The position numbers and the translations under genes were made by a program. The notes below the pieces were generated by a model. That model was not told the origin of the DNA. It did no database searches and was given only the letters and a program-made list of their open reading frames with translations. A stretch of DNA of 26,417 nucleotides from a virus, in the IMG/VR virus record IMGVR_UViG_3300034957_000026, positions 1-26,417 of that record; one strand, written 5' to 3'. Below are positions 10,332 to 18,114 of this stretch, piece after piece; within the stretch, counting starts at the first letter, position 1, and each line of letters opens with the position of its first letter.

Positions 10332-11395
10332 AACGAGCGAGCCCGCTCCCACGCCTCAAGGAAGCGCCACGCGTTGTCCCTCAGCTTCAGCTGAGCGGCG
10401 ACGGAACGTCCGGCCTCCGCCCTGACCATGCGGAGCCCGGGGTCTTCCTTCAGCCTCAGCAGCTCCCGGTACCAGCGCCTCGGAGTGTCCGCCAGGACCC
10501 CGGCGCCCCGCCGGTTGAGCCGTTCGTACTCCGCCCGGGGAGAGCCCACCCACGGCACCCCCACCGCACTCATCTCCAGCGGCTTGAGCCAGCTCTTGCA
10601 CATGTTGAACCGTGTGTCGGCGAGCGGGGCGATCCCGATGCCGAGCTTCGCGACCTCCCGCGGCCAGTCCGTGATGTGCACCGCCCCGGGATTGCCCGGA
10701 GGGTCCTGTGAGAGCCCGAACGCGGCTCCGGTGCCCACGGGGTCGGCCACGACCCGGAAGTCCTCCCTGCGGGCGCTCAGGCGCGCGACGGCCCCTCCCA
10801 GCACAGCCGGGTCGTCCGGGTGCGACTGGAGCGCGGCGGGCCAGCCGATCATGTCGCTGTCCTCGTGGGGCACACCGTAGTAGTGATCGGGCAGATAGTT
10901 GTAGACCACATGCCCGCGGCCGTGCGCCGCGTACCGGGCCAGCAGCGCCGGGGTGCTGACCGTCACCAGCGTCGCTGCACGGCAGGCGTCGGACAGATGC
11001 TTCCAGCTGTGCCGGTTGGGCTGGCGGGTCCGGGGGTCCCGGCGGCCGAGGCTGCGGGGGTGGTAGGCGTCGTACGCCGGGTTGCGCGGGTGGATGGACC
11101 CGAGGTCGTCGTCCACGTCGATGACGACGGCCGCCCCGGCGGCCCGCAGCAATGGGACGGCCTGCGCCATCCAGCTGTGGGTCAGGCGCTGGAACACGTA
11201 GACCGCGTCCGGCTCCGGGTCCACGACCTCCACGACCCGCTCGCCCTCCATGCGGAGCTTGAGGTCACGGTCCGTGGGCGGGAGAACTTCGATCTCCGTG
11301 TCCGCCGGGAGCGAGTCCTTCAGGTACTCGGCCGGGAACATCAGGCGGAGCCAGCCGCACCCGGTCATGTCCGCCGGGTACACCTTGATCTTCAC
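10295..11395 (-). CDS. Glycosyltransferase (GT4-like)
   Basis: The product has 366 residues. The GTG start overlaps the stop of the upstream small gene (GTGA). It has an N-terminal Rossmann-like half with AVVIDVDDDLGSIHP (residues about 88-102) and VTVSTPALLARY, and a C-terminal half with LGIGIAPLADTRFNMCKSWLKPLEMSAVGVPWVGSP. This is the nucleotide-sugar-binding region of GT-B enzymes of family GT4. The likely substrate is an activated sugar transferred to a virion protein or to the host surface. Lying at the end of the late operon, virion glycosylation is the better guess; virion-decorating glycosyltransferases are known in actinobacteriophages. It is the last gene of the - strand operon. 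Confidence 0.8.
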   Translation of the reverse strand: MKIKVYPADMTGCGWLRLMFPAEYLKDSLPADTEIEVLPPTDRDLKLRMEGERVVEVVDPEPDAVYVFQRLTHSWMAQAVPLLRAAGAAVVIDVDDDLGSIHPRNPAYDAYHPRSLGRRDPRTRQPNRHSWKHLSDACRAATLVTVSTPALLARYAAHGRGHVVYNYLPDHYYGVPHEDSDMIGWPAALQSHPDDPAVLGGAVARLSARREDFRVVADPVGTGAAFGLSQDPPGNPGAVHITDWPREVAKLGIGIAPLADTRFNMCKSWLKPLEMSAVGVPWVGSPRAEYERLNRRGAGVLADTPRRWYRELLRLKEDPGLRMVRAEAGRSVAAQLKLRDNAWRFLEAWERARSFQAAGAAHARMI

Positions 11396-11595
11396 TCAGT
11401 CCCCTTGGCGTCCGCCTTGGCTGCGGCCGGGCGTGCATGTGCGGTGACGGCCTTCTTGGCCGGGGCGGTCTTCTGCGCCGGGTGCTCCAGCTCGCTGACG
11501 CGCTTGGTCAGCTCGGCCAGCCCCTGGATGAGCGGGGCGACGGCCGCCGCGACCGCGAGTTCGATCTGCGCCTGGATCTGTCCTGCGCCGCTCAT
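11392..11595 (-). CDS. Small coiled-coil / Ala-Lys-rich protein, 67 aa
   Basis: The ATG follows GGAGGAGCAGGC and overlaps the endolysin stop (ATGA). The N-terminal 38 residues form a helix with heptad-like hydrophobics (IELAVAAAVAPLIQGLAEL, RVSELEHP). The C-terminus is Ala/Lys-rich and disordered. Its position just after the endolysin suggests a holin slot, but the helix contains Gln, Glu and Lys and has no clear membrane span, so I do not call it a holin. The function is unknown. Confidence 0.75.
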   Translation of the reverse strand: MSGAGQIQAQIELAVAAAVAPLIQGLAELTKRVSELEHPAQKTAPAKKAVTAHARPAAAKADAKGTE

Positions 11596-12887
11596 GCCTG
11601 CTCCTCCAGTACGATCTTCAGCTTGGCCAGCTTGGCGGCCACGGCGTCCGGCAGACCGGACAGGTCCAGTGCAGCCAGGGTGGTCTTGATCTCCGTGAGT
11701 ACGGCCCCGCTGGCCTTCACCTGAGCGATGGCCTCCTCCAGTGCGGACTGCACGGCGCGCACGGTCGTGGTCTGCGCCTGGACGTGCGTCTGGAAGGTCC
11801 AGAACGGGTTGGTCGCGTGGTCGGACGCGTCCGGCGGTGAGGCCAGCACGTCGTCCGTCTTGAACATCTTGGTGAAGACCGCGTCGGCCGCCGCTGCGGC
11901 GACCTTCTTGATCTCTGCATCGGTGAGCGGCACGTCTCCTCCTCCTCCTGCCCAGGCGGCCATTGCCGCCCGGTCACTGAACTGAGCCACGTCGTGGTCG
12001 AGGCCCCCGGCGGTCGAGTACTGGTGGATCAGCCAGGGCGACTTGATGCCCGGGAACCCGGCCGGGTAGGCCGAAGGCGGGCCAGTGGCAATCCACAGGC
12101 CATCCCCGGCGAAGCCCGTCCGGTCCCGGTTGAGCCAGAAGTCCCGGTTGCAGTACAGCACGACGCGATGACTGGTCTTGCCCTGCACGTAGCTGATCCA
12201 GGCGTCCTTCTGGGCGTTGGTGACTCCGGCGTCCTCCCAGTCGAACGCCAGCACGTCCCCCGGCTTCAGGGAGATCTTCGACAGGAAGAAGTCGGCCTGC
12301 GCGACCATGTCCCCCGGCCGGGCAAAGTGGTAGTAGCCGACGACGAGCCCGGCCGCACGCGCCGTGTCCCGCTGGGCAACCCAGCGGGGATTGACGTAGC
12401 TCGTGCCCTCGGTGACCTTGGTGAACGCGAAGTCGACTCCGCCCTCCCAGCCGCTGTTGGCCTGGTAGGCCGAGACGTCCACACCCTTGATCATTGCCGG
12501 GCTCCACTGCTCGTCCTGGAAGTACGGGAGAGCCCACCCCAGGTACGGCAGGCCCCACCGGGAACTGATCGTACCGGCCGGAGCCAGGGACACCGTTCCC
12601 GGACCGGCGATGTCGATCGAGAAGACCGCTCCGGACCCGGCGCTGATGGCGACATGCCCGTGCCCGGCGCTGCCCCCGCCCCAGAACAGAAGCGCCCCCG
12701 GAGGGGCGTCCGTACGCAACGGGAACTTGAGGCGGGAGGGGGTCCGGTTCCACTGGGTGACCGCGTCCCGGTAGCCGGAGAAACCGTAGCCGTACATGGC
12801 AGCGCAGAACTGCCCGCACATACCGGCGGACCAGCGGCTCGTACGGGCGCACTGGTCAAGGGCTGCGATCACGGACGAGACAGGCAT
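11592..12887 (-). CDS. Endolysin: CHAP/NlpC-like peptidase plus GH25 muramidase
   Basis: The product has 431 residues from the ATG at 12887 (GAGG 7 nt upstream; a GTG at 12893 is less well placed). Residues 1-125 resemble a CHAP/NlpC-type peptidase: the likely catalytic Cys is C24 in GMCGQFC and the His is H78 in GHGHVAI. From about 134 a GH25 muramidase begins with GVDVSAYQ (D137) and has the acidic pair in FDWED (D216 and E218). Together they would cut both peptide and glycan bonds of peptidoglycan. The last 120 residues are helical (LTDAEIKKVAAAAADAV, VQSALEEAIAQV) with no familiar wall-binding module. It lies between the four tail paralogues and a small coiled-coil gene. Confidence 0.88.
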   Translation of the reverse strand: MPVSSVIAALDQCARTSRWSAGMCGQFCAAMYGYGFSGYRDAVTQWNRTPSRLKFPLRTDAPPGALLFWGGGSAGHGHVAISAGSGAVFSIDIAGPGTVSLAPAGTISSRWGLPYLGWALPYFQDEQWSPAMIKGVDVSAYQANSGWEGGVDFAFTKVTEGTSYVNPRWVAQRDTARAAGLVVGYYHFARPGDMVAQADFFLSKISLKPGDVLAFDWEDAGVTNAQKDAWISYVQGKTSHRVVLYCNRDFWLNRDRTGFAGDGLWIATGPPSAYPAGFPGIKSPWLIHQYSTAGGLDHDVAQFSDRAAMAAWAGGGGDVPLTDAEIKKVAAAAADAVFTKMFKTDDVLASPPDASDHATNPFWTFQTHVQAQTTTVRAVQSALEEAIAQVKASGAVLTEIKTTLAALDLSGLPDAVAAKLAKLKIVLEEQA

Positions 12888-12894
12888 GGCCACC

Positions 12895-13437
12895 TCAGAA
12901 CGGGAAGACGGCGAGGGTCCGCACGGCGAAGGTCGACACCCCGGAGGAGGACCGGTACTGCGCCGTGAAGGTGTTCAGTCCCGGGGTCAGGTCCGTGTGG
13001 AAGATAACGGCCCCGATGCGCTGCCCGCCACCGTCCGCATTGATCATCTGGATGGAGTGGTCGTCGCCGGGGTCCTGGGTGGTGGCGCCGTCCACCCGGT
13101 AGCTCATGAACGCGGCGATCGACGTCGAGGCGTTCTGGACCGAGCCGTACAGCGTGACGAACGCGGTCTCCCCGGTGACGATGGACACGGCCGGACCGAG
13201 GGTGGTGTCCAGGTCGGTGTAGCTGGTGGAGGAGGTCGTGTCCGGCGTGCCCGGGTCCACGAAGCCCGAGCCCGCCACGCGCTCGGCGAGCTGGTTCATG
13301 CCGGTGGTCACGTAGTAGCCGCCGGTCGTCTGCGCACGGCTCACCTCCGTCTCCAGCATCGAATCCCTGAAGCCGTTGAACTGGGCAGCCGTGTAGGGCG
13401 TCCCGCTGATCGCGGTGAAGGGAACGGTCCAGGCCAC
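12895..13437 (-). CDS. Tail/receptor-binding paralogue D, 180 aa
   Basis: This is the last-transcribed of four tandem paralogues. The GTG start has AGGAGGGCTCC upstream. The conserved N-terminus is MAWTVPFTAISGTPYTAAQFN followed by FRDSM; the C-terminus has PGLNTFTAQYR and ends RTLAVFPF. The centre (T/S/A/V-rich strands, SSTSYTDLDTTLGP, YRVDGATTQ) is beta-sandwich-like and diverges from the others. This is the layout of small phage tail-tip or receptor-binding proteins, with a conserved attachment N-terminus and a variable body. It lies between the tail genes and the endolysin. Confidence 0.75.
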   Translation of the reverse strand: MAWTVPFTAISGTPYTAAQFNGFRDSMLETEVSRAQTTGGYYVTTGMNQLAERVAGSGFVDPGTPDTTSSTSYTDLDTTLGPAVSIVTGETAFVTLYGSVQNASTSIAAFMSYRVDGATTQDPGDDHSIQMINADGGGQRIGAVIFHTDLTPGLNTFTAQYRSSSGVSTFAVRTLAVFPF

Positions 13438-13446
13438 GGAGCCCTC

Positions 13447-13983
13447 CTAGAACGGCCAGACGGCGAGGCGCCGTGAGGAGAAGTAGCTGGTGCCCACGCT
13501 GGTCCGGAACTTGGCGGTGAAGGTGTTCAGGCCCGGGGTCAGGTTGTCCAGCAGGAAGCAGGCCCCGCAGTGCTGGCCGGAGGCGAGCTGGAGCTGGAGG
13601 GCGAAGTTGTCGGAGGCGGCCTGCGTCGTCGCGCCGGAGACTTCAAAGGACATCCACGAGCCGGTCCCGCCCGCGGACGTGTTGGAGTTGTTGTACAGGA
13701 ACACCGCCGCGACCGTCCCGGTGCGCCGGGTGACGGTCGGGCCGACCACCCCGCTGGCGAGGTCGGCGTACGAGGTGGAGGTGGTGTTGCTCAGGCCGCC
13801 GATGTACTGCGCGCCCGGGATGCGCTCCTCCAGCTGGTTGGTGCCGATGGTGGCGAACACGCTGCCCAGCGTCGTGGTGAGCGCGGGCATGGTCTGGAGC
13901 AGGTTGTCCCGCACGACCTGGTTGTAGACCGCGGACGGGAACACGGAGCCGCTCACGGCCGTGATCGGTGCCGTCCAGACCAT
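13447..13983 (-). CDS. Tail/receptor-binding paralogue C, 178 aa
   Basis: The ATG at 13983 has GAGGAGGCGAGC upstream. It shares the N-terminus (MVWTAPITAVSGSVFPSAVYN, then VVRDNLL) and the C-terminus (PGLNTFTAKFR, then RRLAVWPF) with its neighbours. The body is beta-rich and Thr/Ser-rich, and carries a unique GQHCGACF segment with two Cys near residue 140. A STSYADL motif sits where paralogue D has SSTSYTDL. The separation from paralogues B and D is about 10 bp on each side, so the array is one transcript. Confidence 0.75.
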   Translation of the reverse strand: MVWTAPITAVSGSVFPSAVYNQVVRDNLLQTMPALTTTLGSVFATIGTNQLEERIPGAQYIGGLSNTTSTSYADLASGVVGPTVTRRTGTVAAVFLYNNSNTSAGGTGSWMSFEVSGATTQAASDNFALQLQLASGQHCGACFLLDNLTPGLNTFTAKFRTSVGTSYFSSRRLAVWPF

Positions 13984-13993
13984 GCTCGCCTCC

Positions 13994-14527
13994 TCAGAAG
14001 GGGATCACGCCGATGCGGCGTGTGGTGTAGGTGCCGGTGCCCCCGCTGACCCGGTACTTCATGGTGAAGGTGTTGTTGCCCGGGGTGAGGGTTCCGTTCA
14101 GGTAGAACGGCGTCCCGAACCGGCGGCCTCCGGTGTGGTTCTGCATGAGCGCCATGGTGTCGCTCGCGGCGATGGTCGTCGCGCCGGAGACGGAGAAGCT
14201 GACCCAGGTGTTGTTGACGGCCGAGTTGGAGAAGTTGGCGTACAGCAGCACCCAGGCGGACGTCCCAGTCGCCACGGTGACGGAGGTGCTGACCGCATCG
14301 GCGAGGTTGGTGTAGGTCGTGCTCGTGGTCGTGCTGGACGTCAGGGTGTTGTTCTGCGCCGGGATGCGCTCGGCGATCGCGTTGGTCCCGGTGCCGGTGA
14401 ACCAGGAGCTGATCGTGGTGGCCTGAGCGGGGGCGGTCGCGTTCAGGTTGTCCCTCATCTGGGCGTTGAACAGCGCCGCGGTGAAGGGCTGCCCCGCCAC
14501 GGCCGTCGCCGGGACCATCCACGCCAT
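13994..14527 (-). CDS. Tail/receptor-binding paralogue B, 177 aa
   Basis: The N-terminus MAWMVPATAVAGQPFTAALFN followed by MRDNLNATAPAQ and the C-terminus PGNNTFTMKYR, ending RRIGVIPF, place it in the same family. The centre is Thr/Asn/Ser-rich (STTTSTTYTNLADAV, FSVSGATTIAASDTM). The VSGATT-AASD element is shared with paralogues A and C. The ATG start has GGGGATCTGAC upstream, a weaker site than those of paralogues C and D. It is separated from paralogue A by the unrelated 94-residue gene. Confidence 0.75.
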   Translation of the reverse strand: MAWMVPATAVAGQPFTAALFNAQMRDNLNATAPAQATTISSWFTGTGTNAIAERIPAQNNTLTSSTTTSTTYTNLADAVSTSVTVATGTSAWVLLYANFSNSAVNNTWVSFSVSGATTIAASDTMALMQNHTGGRRFGTPFYLNGTLTPGNNTFTMKYRVSGGTGTYTTRRIGVIPF

Positions 14528-14528
14528 G

Positions 14529-14813
14529 TCAGATCCCCGTCACCGGAGCTGTGTCCCAGGGGACCGGGTGCTCCGGCTCCCGGCCGGGCTGCCAGGGGGA
14601 GTTGCGTACCGCATTGATCGCGGCCAGCAGCTCCGCGTCCGTGATGACCCCCTTGTCCACCAGGGCCTTGACCAGGATGGCCTGGGTGACGATGCCCGAG
14701 ATGGCCAGGGCGCGCTCGGTGACGGTGACGGTGGACATGTCGATCCCGAGGCGCATGCAGACGTCCCACTGTGCGTTGCGCATCGCCTGTGCGTACTGAG
14801 GGATGGTGGTCAT
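14529..14813 (-). CDS. Hypothetical protein, 94 aa, within the paralogue array
   Basis: The ATG at 14813 is supported by AGGAGG 8 nt upstream, overlapping the stop of paralogue A. A GTG at 14822 would sit on top of that site and is rejected. The product is helical in its first 70 residues (QYAQAMRNAQWDVCMRLG, ALAISGIVTQAILVKALVDKG, AELLAAINAVRN) with a proline-rich tail ending PVTGI. It is unrelated to the flanking paralogues. It could be a chaperone or fibre-assembly factor for them, but that is only inferred from its position. Confidence 0.75.
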   Translation of the reverse strand: MTTIPQYAQAMRNAQWDVCMRLGIDMSTVTVTERALAISGIVTQAILVKALVDKGVITDAELLAAINAVRNSPWQPGREPEHPVPWDTAPVTGI

Positions 14814-14825
14814 GCCGGACACCTC

Positions 14826-15368
14826 CTAGAAGGGGAAGACGCAGATCTCCCGGTCGGCCCAGGTGCCGGTACCCGAGCCCACCTTGTACTGCACGGTGAA
14901 GATGTTGGACCCGGCGGTCAGGCCGGTGAACACGTGGAAGCCCGCCACGCGGTTGACCTGGTTGGCGGACACGCCGTCCAGCACGGTCCGCCACGCGTCC
15001 GAGGCGGCCACCGACGTCGCGCCCGAGACGGCGACCGAGGTGTCCGTGGCGCTGTTGGCGTTGGTGTTGGAGACGGCCGCCGTGAACAGCACGACGGCGA
15101 TCGTCCCCGTCGTCACGGTGACCTGGGGCCCGACGGTGGCGAGGTTGTTGCCGTAGGTCGTCGTCCCGGAGCTCTGGGAGGTGGCGACGGTGGCGGTCTG
15201 GATGGACCGGGCCGCGAGCGCGTTGACCCCCGTGGCGACGAAGTACTGGCTCGCCGCACTCGCGAGCGCGACCGCGGTCGCGTTCAGGTTGTCCCGCACG
15301 GTGGCGTTCCACGTCGCCGCGGGGAGGGTCGCGTTGGCGACCGCGGTCGCCGGGGCTGTCCAGGCCAT
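14826..15368 (-). CDS. Tail/receptor-binding paralogue A, 180 aa
   Basis: This is the first-transcribed member of the array. The ATG overlaps the stop of the upstream zinc-site gene (ATGA). It has MAWTAPATAVANATLPAATWN followed by TVRDNLNATA at the N-terminus, VSGATSVAASD in the middle, and GSNIFTVQYK at the C-terminus, ending REICVFPF. The body is very rich in Ala, Thr, Val and Ser, as expected for stacked beta-strands. The N-terminal segment shared with paralogues B-D probably binds a common virion site. Confidence 0.75.
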   Translation of the reverse strand: MAWTAPATAVANATLPAATWNATVRDNLNATAVALASAASQYFVATGVNALAARSIQTATVATSQSSGTTTYGNNLATVGPQVTVTTGTIAVVLFTAAVSNTNANSATDTSVAVSGATSVAASDAWRTVLDGVSANQVNRVAGFHVFTGLTAGSNIFTVQYKVGSGTGTWADREICVFPF

Positions 15369-15736
15369 CAGTCCACCCCGTACTCTGCGTTCTCGGCGAG
15401 GAGATCTTCCACGCTCTGTCCGTGCTCTTTGATCCTCTGCCGGACGGCGAACGGGAGATCCGCCGGGAACCAGTTCCGCGTGTGCGGGACGGGCCGCCTG
15501 TTCAGGGCGTCCATGACCCCGGCCAGCAGCTCCGGCTCGGGCCACTCGATGGGGACCCGGAGCCCGCAGTGGGAGCAGGTGAATTCCCCCTTGGGCAGCA
15601 GCCGGGGGGAGGTCGGCACCCGGGGGTTGACCTTGTCGAACAGGTGCTCCACGTTCCCGCAGTAGGGCATGGGGCACTCGGCCACCCAGTCCCCCGAGTA
15701 GACGAACGCGACCGCGCGTTCCGTGATCAGTTTCAT
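15368..15736 (-). CDS. Small protein with CxxxxC...CxxC zinc site, 122 aa
   Basis: The start has GGAGGG 10 nt upstream, and the ATG overlaps the stop of the large minor tail gene. Residues about 20-60 contain CPMPYCGNVEH and FTCSHCGLRVPIEWP, a four-Cys zinc-ribbon pattern. The remainder is helical, with LPFAVRQRIKEHGQSVEDLL at the C-terminus. I recognise no named family. It is embedded between tail genes and probably acts in tail assembly or as a minor component; a zinc-binding role is inferred from spacing. Confidence 0.75.
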   Translation of the reverse strand: MKLITERAVAFVYSGDWVAECPMPYCGNVEHLFDKVNPRVPTSPRLLPKGEFTCSHCGLRVPIEWPEPELLAGVMDALNRRPVPHTRNWFPADLPFAVRQRIKEHGQSVEDLLAENAEYGVD

Positions 15737-18111
15737 GTGGCGAACAGCCCTCCGTCGAACGTGCCCTGCACAGGATCGTCCCAGAGCCAGATCGTATGCG
15801 GGTCGTCGCTCGCCACCGGGTCGAAGACCCCCTGATCGAATCCCGCACCACGCTTGTCGAAGGTGAGGGGGTTGGCCGGTGCGGCATCCGGCGCCTTCTC
15901 GCACCCGAGCACCACGGCGTGCACGGGAGGCTTGTTGGTCCAGATGCGCTCGATCGTGTGCGCCACCGACTCCACGAAGAAGTCGCCGCTCAGGCCGAGC
16001 TCGTCGTGCTGGATGGTGATGCGGTCGCTGATGGTCCGGCCGACGACCTGCTGCCAGTGGGAGGGGTTCTCGGAGACGATCCGCAGCTGGACGGTCGGCA
16101 GCCGTTCCGCATAGTGCTGGAGGATCAGCGTGGCCAGCGCGTAGGCGTCGTTCGGCCCGGCCCACGGGGCCGAGTCGGGGTAGTCCTTGCGGCCGTGCTC
16201 CCCGATGGAGACCCCGTCCTGGAGCTCCACCTTGACCGTGCTGGTCACCTTGACGGCCTGCGCCCTCAGCTGGAGGGAGAGCACCTGTACCGCCCCGCCG
16301 ACGGCCGTGAGGGTGATCCGGGCCGAGGCCCCGGAGGTCCGGTCCAGGCTGACGGTGACCGTCCCGGCGCCGGACAGGGAGAAGTCCGTCCCGGCCACGG
16401 GGACGACCGCGTTCAGGAACGGGTCGCTCCCGCTGACGTTGAGGACCCGGACCTCCCCGTTGGAGAGGGTGATGGTGTCGCTGGACGTCCAGACGGCGCT
16501 CAGGTCCAGGTCGGCCTGGCGCACATCGACGTCGAACGACACTGCGTTGACGATGTCCCGCCAGCCGTTGCTGTAGGTGAACGGCTCGGTGAAGTGCAGG
16601 CCCGTGACCGCCGGGGCCGCACAGTTCATCAGCAGGGGCGCCGCGAACCGGGCCTGGCTCGTGACCGAGGAGGAGTCGAGCAGCCGGTGGTGCCGGTCGC
16701 GGAAGACGAACGTCCCGTCGGGTGCCTGGTAGGCGATGGAGGGCGGGCCCTCCGACTTGACCACGTCCTGAATGGCGGAGAGGGCGTCCGTCCCCTCCAC
16801 CCACCAGAACGGCATCACCGTGGCGCCGTTGTCGATGTCCCGCGGGCCGGTCCACCCCGCAGCGTCCAGGATCGTGTTGATCACCTGGCCGGTGCGGACG
16901 GCCTGGTAGAGCGGGGTGCTGAGCTTGATGCCGTTCAGTAGCGCCAGCCCGTCCAGGAAACTGAAGCTGACCGTCCTGTTGGTCCGGCTGACCTGGACGT
17001 CGAAGTCGTCGATCCGGCCGGTGAACAGGTACGTCGTGCTGCCCTGGAAGGTGACCTTGGCCTGGGCGTTCCTCGCTGGGTCGAGGTTGCCGTACAGGGC
17101 GGAGGCGGAATTCTCGGGGCTGTACTTGCGGCTGGAGTTGTTCACCCGCAGGGCCATCGTCCCGGCCGCGCCGGGGGACAGCTGACGGGACTGGTCCCGG
17201 CCGTAGGAGATGGCGATGCCGCCGGTCAGGTCGTCCCCGGTGATGTTGTCCCCGGGGTCGGTGAAGGTGCCGTTGCCCGCCCAGTCGATGGAGGTGGTGT
17301 AGACGGGCATGCCGAGCGCACAGGCGGCCCACGGCCCGTTGACCGCCGACGCCAGGGGGCTCTTGGCCAGGAAGGAGATCGAGGCGCTCTGCGCGCTCGC
17401 GACGGTCTGGGTGGCCGAGCTCGGCTTGAGGACGATCGAGACCGCGAGTCCGCCGTAGGTGGCGGCCCGGCTGGCCGTGGTCGTCCGCTGGGTCTGGAGC
17501 CCGGCGGTCAGTCCGGCGTTGCTGTCGTAGGTCGCGCAGGAGAGCTCGTTGATCGTGTCGATGTCGTCCTGGAGCTCGGTGTCCGTGCCGACCGAGTTGG
17601 TGAACGTCGCGCCCGGGGAGTCGGAGCTGATGGCCCTGAAGGAGAGGAGCCAGTCGTTGGCGGCACTGGTGGTCTCCTGCGGGTGGGCCTGTGCGGCCGT
17701 GGTGGCCGTGGTGGCGAAGAAGTCCCAGCGCTCCACGGGCCCGGTCTGGTCGGCGCCGGAGTACGCCACGGTGTACGCGATGACCGAGGGGTTGCCCGCA
17801 GGCCAGGCCGCATTGGAGAACGAGACGTTGACCGAGGAGCCCAGCGAGCCGTTATCGATGATCGTGTAGCACTTGGTCCGGACGCGCGGGGTGTACGGGC
17901 TGTTCGTGCTGGTGCCGTTGGTGATGTAGAAGAGCCGGGTCCAGCCGGAGGGGTCGGCCGTGGTGTTGGTGTTGTCGTCGGTCGTGACGAACAGGAGGAT
18001 CACGTTGCCGCTGACGTGCCCCGTGGGCAGCGCGACGGACAGGGTGTAGCCGCCTCCGGCCGAGGTGTCGGCCTTGGTGCGGGCACCGACGGCTACGCGT
18101 GCGATGGCCAT
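15733..18111 (-). CDS. Minor tail protein (distal tail / tail-tip type), 792 aa
   Basis: The product has 792 residues. The N-terminal 235 residues form a beta-sandwich-type domain (SGNVILLFVTTDDNTN, then DPSGWTRLFYI) that often occurs in actinophage tail proteins. From about 270, YTTSIDWAGNGTFTDPGDNI, then DQSRQLSPGAAGTMALRVNN and FTGRIDDFDVQ, is the tail-protein core common in streptomycete phages. A helical and strand-rich C-terminus follows (IVSENPSHWQQVVGRTISD, FFVESVAHTIERIW). It comes directly after the tape measure, where siphoviruses encode their distal tail and tail-associated proteins. It is expected to form part of the tail tip. Confidence 0.8.
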   Translation of the reverse strand: MAIARVAVGARTKADTSAGGGYTLSVALPTGHVSGNVILLFVTTDDNTNTTADPSGWTRLFYITNGTSTNSPYTPRVRTKCYTIIDNGSLGSSVNVSFSNAAWPAGNPSVIAYTVAYSGADQTGPVERWDFFATTATTAAQAHPQETTSAANDWLLSFRAISSDSPGATFTNSVGTDTELQDDIDTINELSCATYDSNAGLTAGLQTQRTTTASRAATYGGLAVSIVLKPSSATQTVASAQSASISFLAKSPLASAVNGPWAACALGMPVYTTSIDWAGNGTFTDPGDNITGDDLTGGIAISYGRDQSRQLSPGAAGTMALRVNNSSRKYSPENSASALYGNLDPARNAQAKVTFQGSTTYLFTGRIDDFDVQVSRTNRTVSFSFLDGLALLNGIKLSTPLYQAVRTGQVINTILDAAGWTGPRDIDNGATVMPFWWVEGTDALSAIQDVVKSEGPPSIAYQAPDGTFVFRDRHHRLLDSSSVTSQARFAAPLLMNCAAPAVTGLHFTEPFTYSNGWRDIVNAVSFDVDVRQADLDLSAVWTSSDTITLSNGEVRVLNVSGSDPFLNAVVPVAGTDFSLSGAGTVTVSLDRTSGASARITLTAVGGAVQVLSLQLRAQAVKVTSTVKVELQDGVSIGEHGRKDYPDSAPWAGPNDAYALATLILQHYAERLPTVQLRIVSENPSHWQQVVGRTISDRITIQHDELGLSGDFFVESVAHTIERIWTNKPPVHAVVLGCEKAPDAAPANPLTFDKRGAGFDQGVFDPVASDDPHTIWLWDDPVQGTFDGGLFAT

Positions 18112-18114
18112 CGC

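Noticed and set aside
11392-11595. Holin
   Set aside because: The position is right, but the helix has charged and polar residues throughout and no membrane-length hydrophobic run.
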